Shown in pieces: positions 1 to 10,178 of a DNA stretch of 64,000 bases. The position numbers were made by a program, and so were the translations under genes. Source of the DNA: Aplidium turbinatum (taxonomy: Eukaryota > Chordata > Ascidiacea > Aplousobranchia > Polyclinidae). The notes under the pieces were generated by a model. The model saw only the letters and a program-made list of their open reading frames with translations. It searched no databases and had not been told where the DNA came from. The stretch covers positions 42,251,979 to 42,315,978 of the forward strand of contig OU964920.1 in NCBI GenBank assembly GCA_918807975.1. The letters are read 5' to 3'. How positions within the stretch are numbered: the first letter of the stretch is position 1; each line of letters opens with the position of its first letter.

Positions 1-295
1 TTAAACTTGATCGATTTCAGCCCAAAGCTGGAGTTTTGTGATTTTCGCAAATATGGTTTTATCTTGTCGGCAACTTGGTCAACAGATGACGCAGTAGTTT
101 TTAAATTACGAAGACCAACTCAGTATAAATAGGGCAATAGGAATGAGGTATAAAATAAGATTTTGCCTTTTTTACTTAACTGAAACAAGTGCATAACCAC
201 CAAACGAAAAACATTTCAAACTTTACAAGGCTTAGCCATATATAAGTATTAAGTAATTAAGGATAAATGCCTCCATTCTTTGATCAACAAAACTC

Positions 296-486
296 GTTGC
301 ATAGCCGAGTGGTGAAAGCCTTTGATGACGCAAGGACGTCGGTTCTACTCCTCTAAGAGCAAGCGGCTGTGTCTTGGCATGCTTAAAGGCATGCCTTAAG
401 GAGTGAAGGTGGTCACGAAGATTGGCTTCCTTGTCTTCCCGTCTACTTGAACTAAAATCCTCAACCACCGGTCATGACCCATGAAC
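296..486 (+). repeat. tRNA-derived SINE, family A
   Basis: A tRNA-like head with A box (TAGCCGAGTGG, 302-312) and B-box-like GGTTCTACTCC is followed by a body (GCGGCTGTGTCTTGGCATGC) shared with copies at 42.9, 47.6, 52.8 and 58.3 kb. Its tail runs into the terminal eIF1A exon on the other strand. Confidence 0.8.
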
Positions 487-3400
487 TTCGATACAAAAAA
501 AACTCACACCATCAACATCAAACGCTCCACCGGAACTTGATGACTTAGTTGCTTTTCCTGGAGGAGCCTTGTAGATTCCTAATCCTCCTTCTTCATCGGA
601 GCTGTCTTCTTCTTCTTCACTGCTTGTAATCTCGTCATTATTGACAACAACCGGCGCCACGTCACTGCTGATGTCATCAAACATGATGTCATGCTCATCG
701 TCTTGTGCAAAGTCGTTGATTTTAGCTGAAATAAATAGAAGTCGAGTTTTAGCGAACATTGTTCCTTCGATGTCGATTACACCCAACTTACTGTCACATG
801 CTGTCTCAATCATCAATAGGTACAAATGCTTGCAACAGGACAAAGACATCGCATTCGATGAAGGATATTACATTATTGCAAGTTTTTACACATTAAACAA
901 CGGTTAGTCCAAATTTCTTGGCAATGTGAGAAATTCAGAAGTTGCTTACCATTGTCAGGCAATTCTCCATAAAGTTTTAAGTTTCTAGCTTCATCAGCGC
1001 TATACTTCATTATCACATCTGCTTTGTGGTCCTGGTAATCTCGCAAACCAATTAATATGATGTCTGACTGATTGATCCAAACCTGTATAAAATAGATTCT
1101 GAACTTCAAAAACTTAAAAAAACAGATAAATTCATGTTTATTCATGATTAAACAATAAAAAAGACTTAATTTACTTGAATATGCTCTCCTTACCATTGCG
1201 CTTGGTTTTGAGCATTCTTTTTCAAGTGATAATAACATTTATCGTACATATCCAATGTGTCATGCATAGTCAGCAAGCAAAAGTTTCCCTAAAAGCAAAA
1301 ACTTCTGCCAGCCAGGCATCTATTGTGCTTGAGTGCATAAAAAGCTTTAAAAGAGCATAGTTTCTTATGAGAATAGTAAGGACTGCAACCAATTACAAAA
1401 ACCAGCTTGACACCACGTTCAAAAGGCACTTGAGTGAGTACAACCTTTAAAGGGAAAATGCAATGTATGTGTAAACGCTTATGGCACTTTTACATTTCCC
1501 TTCCATGCTATCCTACTTCCTAAAGGTAAAATAATGCACTTTGTTAAACAGTTTAATTTATTACACTTCAGATTTGATATTGAGCATTGCTAGAAGTCGA
1601 TAGATATTGTAGCGTTCTCGGTTGCAACATCGGTGGTTTCTCAGTTTTTTCTGGTGGCAGAGCAGAACTAAAAATCTCGAGTGTTGCCGATGAAACCACA
1701 CAAATACAACAACAAAAACATTTTCAAGTTTTGACATAAATTAGAAAAATGCGTGCTTTTATGACACCCACCTCTGGCACCACAAACTAAGCAAGGAGTC
1801 AATTTGCTTCACAAAACAGTTACTGTATATTGTATTTTATTTCAAGAATCTTGAATGATGAATGCAACAATAAAACTCTATGTGAAAGTGAAACTTGAAA
1901 AAATATATATAAAAGTTTACTAAAAGGAACATAATCAAACGTTAATTTAAGCTGAAGCAAGCCTGATACCAAAGCTATAGGTGCTAAAAACATTATTTGA
2001 GATCCTGGGGGTGGAATGGGGTGGATGGATATGGCACTTTACAAAAACACATCATTCAAAACTTAACCACTGGACATTACTCAAAATGAATTCAGTAAAA
2101 GTAATACAACAGTTCCCGCTTATTAGGTCCACGACGCGGTTAATAGGCCTCCGCTTATTATGTCCAAAATCATCTAGTCCCAAGGTGGACTTAATAAACA
2201 GGGACTACTGTACAGGTATTTTCAAATTAAAATGAATCTGCAGTCAGTGAAAGGGTAAATGCTTGACCCTAGATGGTTGAAATCAGTGTAGTAGAAGCAT
2301 ATATAAATGCAAAACTTATTATTTTGGACCAGTACAGTACAAAACCTAACAGTATCCAAAAATTGATATTAAAAATTAACAAACCTTTTTCCGAAGTTTT
2401 CCTCTGATATGACACAACCGCTTTGTGCCATCAAAACATAACGCTTCCAGCCGGCCATTTCCCAACATTTTTATGACCTTAAAAATATTGAAAATGAAGT
2501 TGGAATAATACGAGAAGATAATCTAGGTAAAACAAATACGTTACAAAGAGAAACAAAGCTCAGAAAATAAACAAATCTTCTTTCATCAGTGAAAAAAAGA
2601 GAAAGTTACAAGAGGGCAAATTTGACTAATTGCAAAGGAAATCACTTAGACATGAAAATCCCGTTTTCATTCAATATGCAGCATTACATTAGGTCCATGC
2701 TACAACACTAAGCAAGTAGCGTATATTAACACGGAATGGCCCGATTCGGTGAGTCCGATTCGGTGAGTTCCCTATTCGGTGAGAGCCTTTTTCGGTGAGA
2801 GCCCTATTCGGTGATTTTTTTTAAAATTATTGGGTACCGTAGCCTAATTATCATTGCCGTTATAGGGTCAAGGGATAGGGGTTGGGGTTTTTTGGGGGTT
2901 GGGGGATGGGTTTTTTTGGGGGTTGGGGATGGGGTTTTTTAGGGATTGGGGATGGGGTTTTTTCGGGGTTGGGGTTTGGGTTTTTTTGGGGTTGGGGGAT
3001 GGGGTTTGGTTTTTTTTGGGGGGTTGGGTTTTGGGGGGTTTGGGTTTTTTGGGGTTTGTTTTTTTTTGGGGGGTTGGGGTTTTTTGGGGGTTTTACGTTA
3101 GGGGTTTTAATTAGGCTACTGTATTATACCCGATAATTTTCAAAAAAAAATTCAAAAAAATCACCGAATAGGGCTCTCACCGAAAAAGGCTCTCACCGAA
3201 TCGGACTCACCGAATAGTAGCAGACCCATATTAACATTACTTCAAAGAGTAGCCTATCTTATTACAAGAAATGCTTATATATTGCTTTATTAGATACTTG
3301 ACACAAATACCCTTCATCAAAACTGATGTTGTAGTTTAAAATATTTCACAACCAGTATGAATGAACACAATTTGAATAGATAGAAAGCTCACTTGAGCAT

Positions 3401-4978
3401 ATTCTTGACCATCTTCCTTGAAAACAAGTTCTCGCTTCTCACGATCATTTTCATTCTTACCACGTCTTCGATTTTTTCCTCCCTTTCCTAAACAATCACA
3501 TGACAATCAATACGGTAGCATAGCTCTTTACAAATTTACCCAGACAGCAAAACAACCATTTTCAGGGTTCCCACACATTTTTTATAAACAAATTCCCCAC
3601 TTTTTCAATACTAAATTAAAAAAATTCCCAACCTGATTTTGATCTAAATTGCGCATTAACAGTGCTTAATCAATGAAAATTTCTGTGCTGGTTTATTTCC
3701 TAAGCTAAGCACAGGTTTAAAATTGTACTGTATATCCGGACTCTATTACATTGGAATCAATATGAAAAATAATAATAATGTACAGTAGAAGATACCTGTT
3801 TGAAGAAAAAACTCTTTTTTTTCGAAAGACCTAAATTGAACTCAGTTTGGATAAACTGTCACATTTATACTAAAATTGCAATTTAAAGCCTCATTCCATC
3901 GGACATGGCAACCTACCATAAGCCAAACCAAAACAATTAAAAATCACACTACTGACAAAACGAAGCAAGTGAAACGAACACTGAACACTGTCTTTGTAAT
4001 TCTGAACACTGAATCACAAAGACATTGTACATATATACAGTAAATAAGATTCATGAATGATATTAAAAACACACAAAGACAAGCAATCTTGGTACACACA
4101 ATCATTTAAGCGCAAAAACTATTAATTATTTTCAACAACGGATTCCCAAGTCCAGATAAATGGTCATATACTGTACGTTACAAAACATTTCATAAAGATG
4201 ACAAGCATGACACTTTCTCTTGGAGCTGTTTGTCAAGTGTGTCCAACTGTCCAAGGCTTTCTCTTTTTCATTGGCAGTTTTTCTCAAGCTATTTGACTGT
4301 GTTAGCAATGTCAATTTAGCAAGTTTAGCAAGCCTTTCAGCCTTTTCGGCCAGCTCACTTGGCCGTTGCAAAAGTCGCCCGAGGCTAAATTTTCATGTCA
4401 AGTTAAATATTTGTGCTTCTGGAGTGCCCCACAATTAAATAAGTCATGCCATGGTTACGCTACGCCACTGTCTGTAGCCTACAGTATAACTCCTGTTGCA
4501 AGTAGGCTAATCACAGTTCACCTAAACTGCTTAGTGGATTACATCTAACCAATTGAGCTATCCAATTGACCTAACCAACCAATCAATATCCAATTGACCT
4601 AACCAGCGCTAACCAATTGAGCTATCGGGGCGATATTTTGAGAGAGTTGGTAAGAGCTACTACAATGCTACCGTACATCAATTGGTTATTGAAGGTATGG
4701 TGGAAGGAAAAAAGTACAGGAAAGGAGATGAACTCGGGAAGATGATGTAAAACGGTGGGCTGACTTGTCTAGCATCCGCAAAGCAAAAAGAATAGCCAAA
4801 GAACGTGACATAATGGAAGCAATTGAAGACCAGCCATCAGCTCGGAGATGGCACATAATGATAGTTGTTAAATTTATCAAGTATATAACTATATATACCT
4901 AACATTAATTTTCAAAACAATATTGACATTTAATACTGAAATCAATTTATTACAAAACAAACCTTTATTTTTCGGCAT
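472..4978 (-). CDS. EIF1AX: Eukaryotic translation initiation factor 1A (eIF1A), 5 exons
   Basis: eIF1A binds the 40S A site and, with eIF1, promotes scanning and start-codon choice in the cytosol. Minus-strand exons: 4963-4978 (ATG at 4978-4976, MPKNKG), 3393-3487, 2385-2477, 950-1082 and 472-725. All junctions are GT-AG and phases add up (591 nt, 196 residues plus stop). Residues 1-20 give the basic tail ([14 protein letters not shown]). The OB fold follows, with [38 protein letters not shown] and [16 protein letters not shown], all nearly identical to animal eIF1A. The acidic C-tail ([11 protein letters not shown], then an E/D/S-rich run) is longer than the usual total of about 144 residues. 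The last exon is uncertain: the stop at 474-472 lies in SINE sequence, and a good donor (GTGAGT, 507-502) follows an in-frame FDVDG, so a further exon may lie left of the window. Confidence 0.95.
2107..2210. mobile_element. Pogo/Tigger-like miniature inverted-repeat element
   Basis: About 104 bp flanked by TA on both sides (2105-2106 and 2211-2212). The ends are imperfect inverted repeats, CAACAGTTCCCGCTTATTA on the left and, read in reverse, CAGTAGTCCCTGTTTATTA on the right, with CACCTTGGGAC inside, the usual look of pogo/Tigger termini. It lies in the eIF1A intron between the exons at 2385 and 1082. Confidence 0.6.
2732..3227. mobile_element. Foldback element, family 1, copy 1
   Basis: A 496-bp inverted-repeat element flanked by a perfect 9-bp direct repeat ATATTAACA (2723-2731 and 3228-3236). 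The left arm repeats ATTCGGTGAGTCCG-type units, and the right arm carries the complement (CTCACCGAATCGGACTCACC). Outside the repeats the ends differ: CGGAATGGCCCG on the left, GTAGCAGACCC on the right. The core (about 2870-3110) is almost pure G/T. Copy 2 at 5508-5730 has the same ends in the opposite orientation. It lies in the eIF1A intron 2478-3392. No coding sequence is visible. Confidence 0.85.
2875..3108 (+). repeat. G/T-rich tract with dense G-runs
   Basis: Roughly 230 bp of runs of 3-6 G separated by T runs on the plus strand (TTGGGG/TTTTTTGGGG-like). It is the centre of the foldback element. Such sequence could form G-quadruplexes (inference). Glycine/tryptophan-rich reading frames across it are compositional. 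Confidence 0.85.
4546..4630. repeat. Short repeat cluster with tRNA A-box-like motif
   Basis: CTAACCAATTGAGCTATC occurs twice, and CCAATTGACCTAACCA twice between them. In reverse the last copy reads GATAGCTCAATTGGTTAG, like the A-box end of a tRNA, so this may be a scrambled SINE head. It lies within eIF1A intron 1. Confidence 0.4.
4690..4862 (+). pseudogene. LINE ORF2 C-terminal scrap
   Basis: One plus-strand frame reads [19 protein letters not shown], resembling the C-terminal end of RTE/CR1-type LINE proteins. Only this scrap remains, antisense in eIF1A intron 1. The assignment rests on similarity recalled by eye. Confidence 0.4.
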
Positions 4979-5498
4979 GGTTGTGATTGGCTCTTCTGCA
5001 AAAGTTGAAAACTTTGTGTATTGTTTGGTAATGAGGCTTAATCTGTTTAAAAAACTTATCCTTTTATCAATGCAAGCAGATAGTAAATACAAACAAAAAA
5101 CAAAGTCTGTCTGAACCTACACTGCACAAAAAAAAAGAACATAATTTAAATCCAATTGTCATCAACTTTCTACAACTGGACACTACATATCCAATCCATA
5201 CTAGAGTTTAAAACTACATGCAAAGCAACCTTGTGTCTTTCTATTAATTGCTTCAAGGAAGATTGACTTTCATGTCTACCGTATATTATATATTTAGGAT
5301 TGACCAGACACAGCAATGTTAAGAACATTCAGTCATAGCTGATGTGAGTGTCACAACCTGTGGCAGAGACACCTCACCATGAGACCATTTAACACAAATT
5401 TTATTTTATCTTGCACTGTGCAGATATTTTTGTTTATCATTTATATAAATTCCCATTCATCCTCGTCGTCGTCTGAGCTTCTGGGGCCGAGGGTCTAT
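4979..5498. other. Upstream flank of eIF1A
   Basis: This should contain the eIF1A 5' UTR and promoter (minus strand). I see no TATA box, conserved motif or credible reading frame. It is AT-rich, with nothing else supportable. Confidence 0.4.
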
Positions 5499-5507
5499 CC
5501 TTTTACC

Positions 5508-5730
5508 GGGTCTGCTACTATTCGGTGAGTCCGATTCGGTGAGTCCGATTCGGTGAGTCTGATTCGGTGAGTTCCTAACTTCTAACCCCTAACCTTAACT
5601 CCTAACCCCTAACCCTAAAACGGCAATGATAATTAGGCTACGGTACCCAATAATTAAAAAAAAAATTGAAAAAATCCCCCGTTAAGGGATCGGACTCACC
5701 GAATCGGACTCACTGAAACGGGCCATTCCG
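5508..5730. mobile_element. Foldback element, family 1, copy 2
   Basis: A 223-bp copy in the opposite orientation to 2732-3227, flanked by a perfect 9-bp direct repeat CCTTTTACC (5499-5507 and 5731-5739). It starts GGGTCTGCTACTATTCGGTG, continues with four GATTCGGTGAGTCC-type units, then CTAACCCCTAACCCTAA-like telomere-resembling repeats, and ends ACGGGCCATTCCG. Both boundaries match copy 1, which defines the element ends. The segment GATAATTAGGCTAC-GGTACCCAATAATT next to the telomere-like part is also shared between copies. Confidence 0.88.
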
Positions 5731-5744
5731 CCTTTTACCACCCC

Positions 5745-6912
5745 AGATTCACGATGTTCCCGGACTACACTGGAAGGCTGCTAGAGAGCAGCCAGTCTTT
5801 AGTTTCATCATCCATGACGCGCAGACCTTCCACTCCGTTAGGTGGCTTGAAGATGGTACAGTCATTGATGATGTGGTCTGCGGTCTGTTCCTCGGCACCA
5901 CATTCACAGGAGGAGGAAGAAGCCATTCCCCATTGGTGCATGGTTGAGCGGAAAAGCCCGACGCCCGTACGGAGACGGTTGAGGCGCACCCATGCCTGTC
6001 TCTGTAGTGTCAGGCCGATGGGGCGCGTGTCGGCGTCGGGGATGAATGAATGGAGTCTGGTGGTGCTTGACCTCCATTCAGAATGCCATTTATGGTCCGC
6101 CCAAGTAGCCGCAGAGATGTCTTGTTCGTCAGCTTCGTTGATCAGAAGCCGAGCGGCTGGCACGAATGGGTGTCTTGATTTCAGTCGGCGGGGGTGCCCG
6201 TTTGGGAAGGCAGAGATCTTGTGGTGGAGAAGATGATTAGGCTCCAGTGCCCGTCGACCGAGGGACAGAGTGGCTTCTTCGCGACGAAGCTCAGCAGGTT
6301 GGATGCCAGCGATAATGGGGAGATTGTCCAATGGTGTGGGACGCAGGCATCCGGTCACTGTGCGCAGGGCGCTGTTTATGGCAGTGTCGATGTTGTGGCA
6401 GTGAGCACTGCGGCACCAGACAGGTGCACAGTACTCTGCTGAAGAGTAGACAAGGGCTAAGGCTGCTATTCGCAAAGTGTCAGCCCTCGCCCCCCAGCTA
6501 GAGCCTGCCAGGCGCTTCAGTAATGAAGCGCGGGATGTCAGTTTCTTGCGCAGTGACACCAAATGGTGGCGATATGTGAGCGATCTGTCTAATGTCACCC
6601 CAAGATACCTTGGTTCGGGGCAGAAGGACAGAGGTTTTCCGTTGTTGTGGACATGTAGCTCACGATCAGCTTCCCGATTGTGTAGGTGGAAAGCTGCCGC
6701 CACAGTTTTGGTTTCGCTGAGTTTCAGTCGCCAGTTCTGGAGATAAGCTGAGATGGTTTGCATGTCCTGGCTCAAGGTGTCTTCTAGATTTTCCCACGAC
6801 TTTGTGGAGTGGAGAATTGCCAGATCGTCCGCATAAGCGTATTTTGCGGAGACCGTGGTTGGCAGGTCGTGGGTGTAGATGTTGAAAAGAAGTGGAGCCA
6901 GGACCGATATCC
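5745..6912 (-). mobile_element. 5'-truncated LINE (jockey/CR1-like), reverse transcriptase C-terminal part
   Basis: A minus-strand frame is open from about 6912 to the stop near 5765. It begins in the reverse-transcriptase palm (SVLAPLLFNIY, then the catalytic AYADDLAIL box), followed by the thumb (WRLKLSETKTVAAAFH, YLGVTLDRSLTYRHHL, AEYCAPVWCRSAH). A C-terminal zinc-knuckle-like segment follows (CECGAEEQTADHIINDC). The endonuclease and RT N-terminus are missing, as expected from incomplete reverse transcription. The 336-codon stretch is uninterrupted, so the insertion looks young. The 3' end abuts the foldback copy at 5508-5730. A second, more damaged copy is at 14.5-15.1 kb. Confidence 0.85.
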
Positions 6913-7049
6913 ATTCATCCTAATAATATCTCATTCAAAAACGAGATAAAGCAGCAGATTTTTCAAGTATAAGTTTATAAATAAGCAACATTATCCTTTC
7001 TTATCTGATTTCAAAATCTAACTCATTGTTTTGATACGGGTAATAATAA

Positions 7050-7915
7050 CTATTGCAGTATCCAGAGCATACAAAAATTCTTTTTCTGAGTACCCTTGAG
7101 ATGAGACAACTGACTTAATGATCGTCTGTTGTTTTTCCTATCTTTTTCTCGTTTGTTATCTTGTAGGTTCATCATTTTCAGCCTGTGAGAGCCCACTGCA
7201 GAGTGTAAGCCTTCCCCCTTTTCATGCCAATTTACATGATTATGTGCTAGTTGGTACCAATTAGTAGTATATATTGCATTGTTTGTCAATGTCGTCCCTC
7301 CCTCTCACTTTTAATTTTCCTTTCTTTTTTTTGTTTTTTTGTGGTGTCCATGTTGTTAATTTCTTAGTCCATCTATTGTCCTGATATCTTGCTATATGAC
7401 CTGCCCAAGACCATTTTAGTTTCTTGATTGTGCTTACTATATCTCGTAATTTTGTTTGATTTCTGATCCATTTGGCAGTCTTTTTATCTCGCCATGTTAA
7501 TCACATCATGATTCATGTGCTCTCTGCATAGTTCTTAGTTTAAGTGTTAATTTCTTTGTAAGGTTCCAAGTTTATGCACCATATGAAGCGGTTGGAAGGA
7601 TGCATTGATCGTAGACTTGTTTCTTGAGAGAAAGAGGCGGTTTTGACTTAAATATTGAACTTGCTCTTCCGAAGGCTTGCCATCCAAGTGATATTCTTCT
7701 TTTGATTTCATCTTCCTTATTGGAGTTGGTTGTAATTTTTTGGCCAAGATATAGTGATTAACTTTTTCGATAGTCGCTTCGTCCAAAAGAATATTGCTGC
7801 CGATGTCTGCCAGTTTGTTAAACATAACTTTTGTTTTTTTAAAGTTCATATGAAGGCCAAGTACGGTACCGGTATACAATACATATATATATATCCAATA
7901 TATATCTTGTAGGTT
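7050..7915 (-). mobile_element. LINE fragment (RTE/craTA-like endonuclease-reverse transcriptase)
   Basis: The minus strand reads GLHMNFKKTKVMFN...LLDEATIEKVNHY, then after breaks WRDKKTAKWIRNQTKLRDIV, LKWSWAGHIARYQDNRWTKK and finally GLHSAVGSHRLKMMNLQ near 7160. These are hallmark segments of a widespread RTE-like LINE C-terminus. The fragment is shifted between frames and truncated at both ends. A foldback element (7923) begins just beyond its 5' side. Confidence 0.75.
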
Positions 7916-7922
7916 GGTTGGC

Positions 7923-9193
7923 GGATGCAACCTAGTTTGTACCCTGAACAGTTCATACCCTCAGTTCGTACCCTGAAAAGATCGAAAGAAATTAAAAAAA
8001 GCGGAAGAAGCTGTTCACAGTTTCCGCAAACATCTTAAAATTTTCCCCCTGAAAAAGATTGAGAGAAAGATAGCACAAAACCGAAGTCGCTGATGGCAGT
8101 TTCCGCTAACCCTCACCCTAACGCTAACCCTCCTTGATCGCAGTTTCCGCAAACATTTTTTTAAGCAAGTACTTTTGGCTAACCCTAACCATAGACTAAT
8201 CTATGCTCTAACCCTAACCCTCGCTGATCGCAGTTTTCGCAAACATTTTTCCGTAGTTTCCGCTAACCCCTACCCTAACCTTAGGGTAAGCTATGCTCTA
8301 ACCCTAACTCTCGCTGATCGCAGTTTCCGCAAACATTTTTCTGCAGTTTCCGCTAACCTTTAACCTAACTCTAACCACATTTTTCCGGGTGCAACCTAGT
8401 TCGTACCCTGAAAAGATTGCAAGAAAAAATTAAAAAAAGCCGAAGTCGCTGATCGCAATTTAATAACACAAAGCCGAAGTCGTTGATCGGAGTTTTCGCA
8501 AACAACTCGAGGGTTAGGGCTAGTTAGGGTTAGCGGAAACTGAGGAAAAATGTTTGCGGAAACTGCGATCAGCGAGGGTTAGAGTTAGGGTAAACGTTAG
8601 CGGAAAAATGTTTGCGGACACTGCGATCAGCGAGGGCTAGGGTTAGAGCATAGATTACTCTAAGGTTAGGGTACTGTAAGGGTTAGCGGAAACTACGAAA
8701 AAATGTTTGCAAAAACTGCGATCAGCGACTTCGACTTTGTGCTATCTTTCTCCATGGATTACGAAATTAGATCTAATTAATCTAATTCAGTGATCCATGC
8801 TTTCTCTCAATCTTTTCAGTGGGAAAATTTTAAATTGTTTGCAGAAACTGCGATCAGCGACTTCCGCTTTTTTAATTTTTTTGCTTGACCTTTTCAGGGT
8901 ACGAACTGTTCAGGGTACGAACTAGGTTGCATCCCATTTCTCCACAGTTTCCGCTTACCCTAACTCTAACCATCGAGTAATCTATGCTCTCTAACTAAAC
9001 CTAACCCTCGCTGATTGCAGTTTCCGCTAACCCTAACCCTCGAGTTGTTTGCGGAAACTCCGATCAGCGACTTCGGCTTTGTGCTATTAAACTGCGATCA
9101 GCGACTTCGGCTTTTTTTAGTTTTTTCTCTCGATATTTTTTGGGGTACGAACTGAGGGTACAAACTGTTCAGGGTACGAACTAGGTTGCACCC
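7923..9193. mobile_element. Foldback element, family 2, outer copy
   Basis: The ends are GGATGCAACCTAGTTTGTAC and, in complement, GGGTGCAACCTAGTTCGTAC: terminal inverted repeats built from GTTCGTACCCTGAA units. The flanking 9-mers TTGGTTGGC (7914-7922) and TTTGTAGGC (9194-9202) agree at 7 of 9 positions. Inside are CTAACCCTAACCCT-like telomere-resembling runs, interleaved with a repeated CGCTGATCGCAGTTTCCGC unit on both arms in inverted orientation. A second copy is inserted at 8387-8934. No reading frame of note. Confidence 0.8.
8387..8934. mobile_element. Foldback element, family 2, nested copy
   Basis: A 548-bp copy inside the 7923-9193 element. It starts GGGTGCAACCTAGTTCGTAC and ends with the inverted GGTTGCATCC. 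It is flanked by CATTTTTCC (8378-8386) and CATTTCTCC (8935-8943), a 9-bp direct repeat with one mismatch, consistent with target-site duplication. Confidence 0.8.
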
Positions 9194-9641
9194 TTTGTAG
9201 GCTAATATATAGTATACTGTAGTCCGTGTGACAGCACAAAAATGTCTTCAAAAAAGTCACAAAACTGCATGAAAAAGTTCTGCGCTAAAGGTGACTGCTT
9301 ATTTTGCCTCATGGACGCGCCAGCTTTGCTGGTTATACGTCAGATGTCTGGTAAATAGAATTTCTATTCAGCTTATTGAAGTCTCAGTCTCACGAAATTC
9401 ACAAAACATTCCCCAAAATCTCAATTTTCAATAAACTCTTATTTCACCTTTGTCAATCGTCGGTTGTCACGTTGATTACGTCAGACAGACCTCAGAGGCT
9501 CAGACAATAATTAGTTGTAGTTGCATTTTGGCATACAATGACAGTGAGTCCTTTTCAATAACAAATTTTTGTAAGGTCTACACTACATACAGCTTATATT
9601 GACTTTATTTTTAGCCATCTTTTTGATTGTCAAAGCTAAAA

Positions 9642-9712
9642 TAATGGGTAGTACCAAATTTAAATCATAAGTAGAGTAGACAACCGGAAACAGACATTGC
9701 CGTCGGCTGCAG
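9642..9712 (+). repeat. SINE family B body fragment
   Basis: About 70 bp (GGGTAGTACCAAATTTAAAT ... CCGTCGGCTGCAGC) nearly identical to the middle of the SINE at 12196-12508, in the opposite orientation. Head and tail are absent. Confidence 0.75.
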
Positions 9713-9804
9713 CTGTACGTTGCGCTTGAAATGGCTTTGCCCGTGGTAGGATTTCGTTGTGGGGTTTTCTTTGCCTGCCTTGCTCTTCTTTGCTATGAGC
9801 TAAA

Positions 9805-10178
9805 CGCATCAAGACGTGTTCCTCTTACGACCATCAGCACTCTTGATAACGCACCATGGCCGATTTTCATAGCAACTGTCCATACAAATCTTAATATCAG
9901 CTAAAGCTATGTGGGCTAATAAAGCTATAGCCTAAATATACCGTATGTTGTTTTGTTTTTTGTAACTTTTTATTTTTTTATTTTCCCTTTATATCTTAAA
10001 TTTTTCTGAAGGTGTTGCCACCGTGCCAAATTTCTTTCAACTCAATAGCTTACTTCGGTCTCAAGCACGTTTTAACGTTCGCGTTTTGTCGCTTCTATCC
10101 TTTTCTCGACCTTTGCTATGTTGACGTGTATTGTTTTGATATGATGGTCAGAAATAAAAACAACTGAACTGAACTAAC
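9805..10178. repeat. Dispersed repeat, also present near 23.25-23.5 kb
   Basis: Shared words with 23245-23500 include ACTCTTGAT-ACGCA, TTTCGGTCTCAAGCAC/ACTTCGGTCTCAAGCACG and CTCGTTTTGTTGCTT/TCGCGTTTTGTCGCTT, in the same order. Its right end (ATGATGGTCAGAAATAAAAA) recurs inverted at 15291-15343 and, weaker, at 19603-19650, suggesting the 3' tail of a retroposon. Confidence 0.5.

Noticed and set aside
2882-3136. Glycine/tryptophan/phenylalanine-rich reading frames
   Set aside because: They are translations of a G/T repeat tract inside a foldback element, open in several frames at once.
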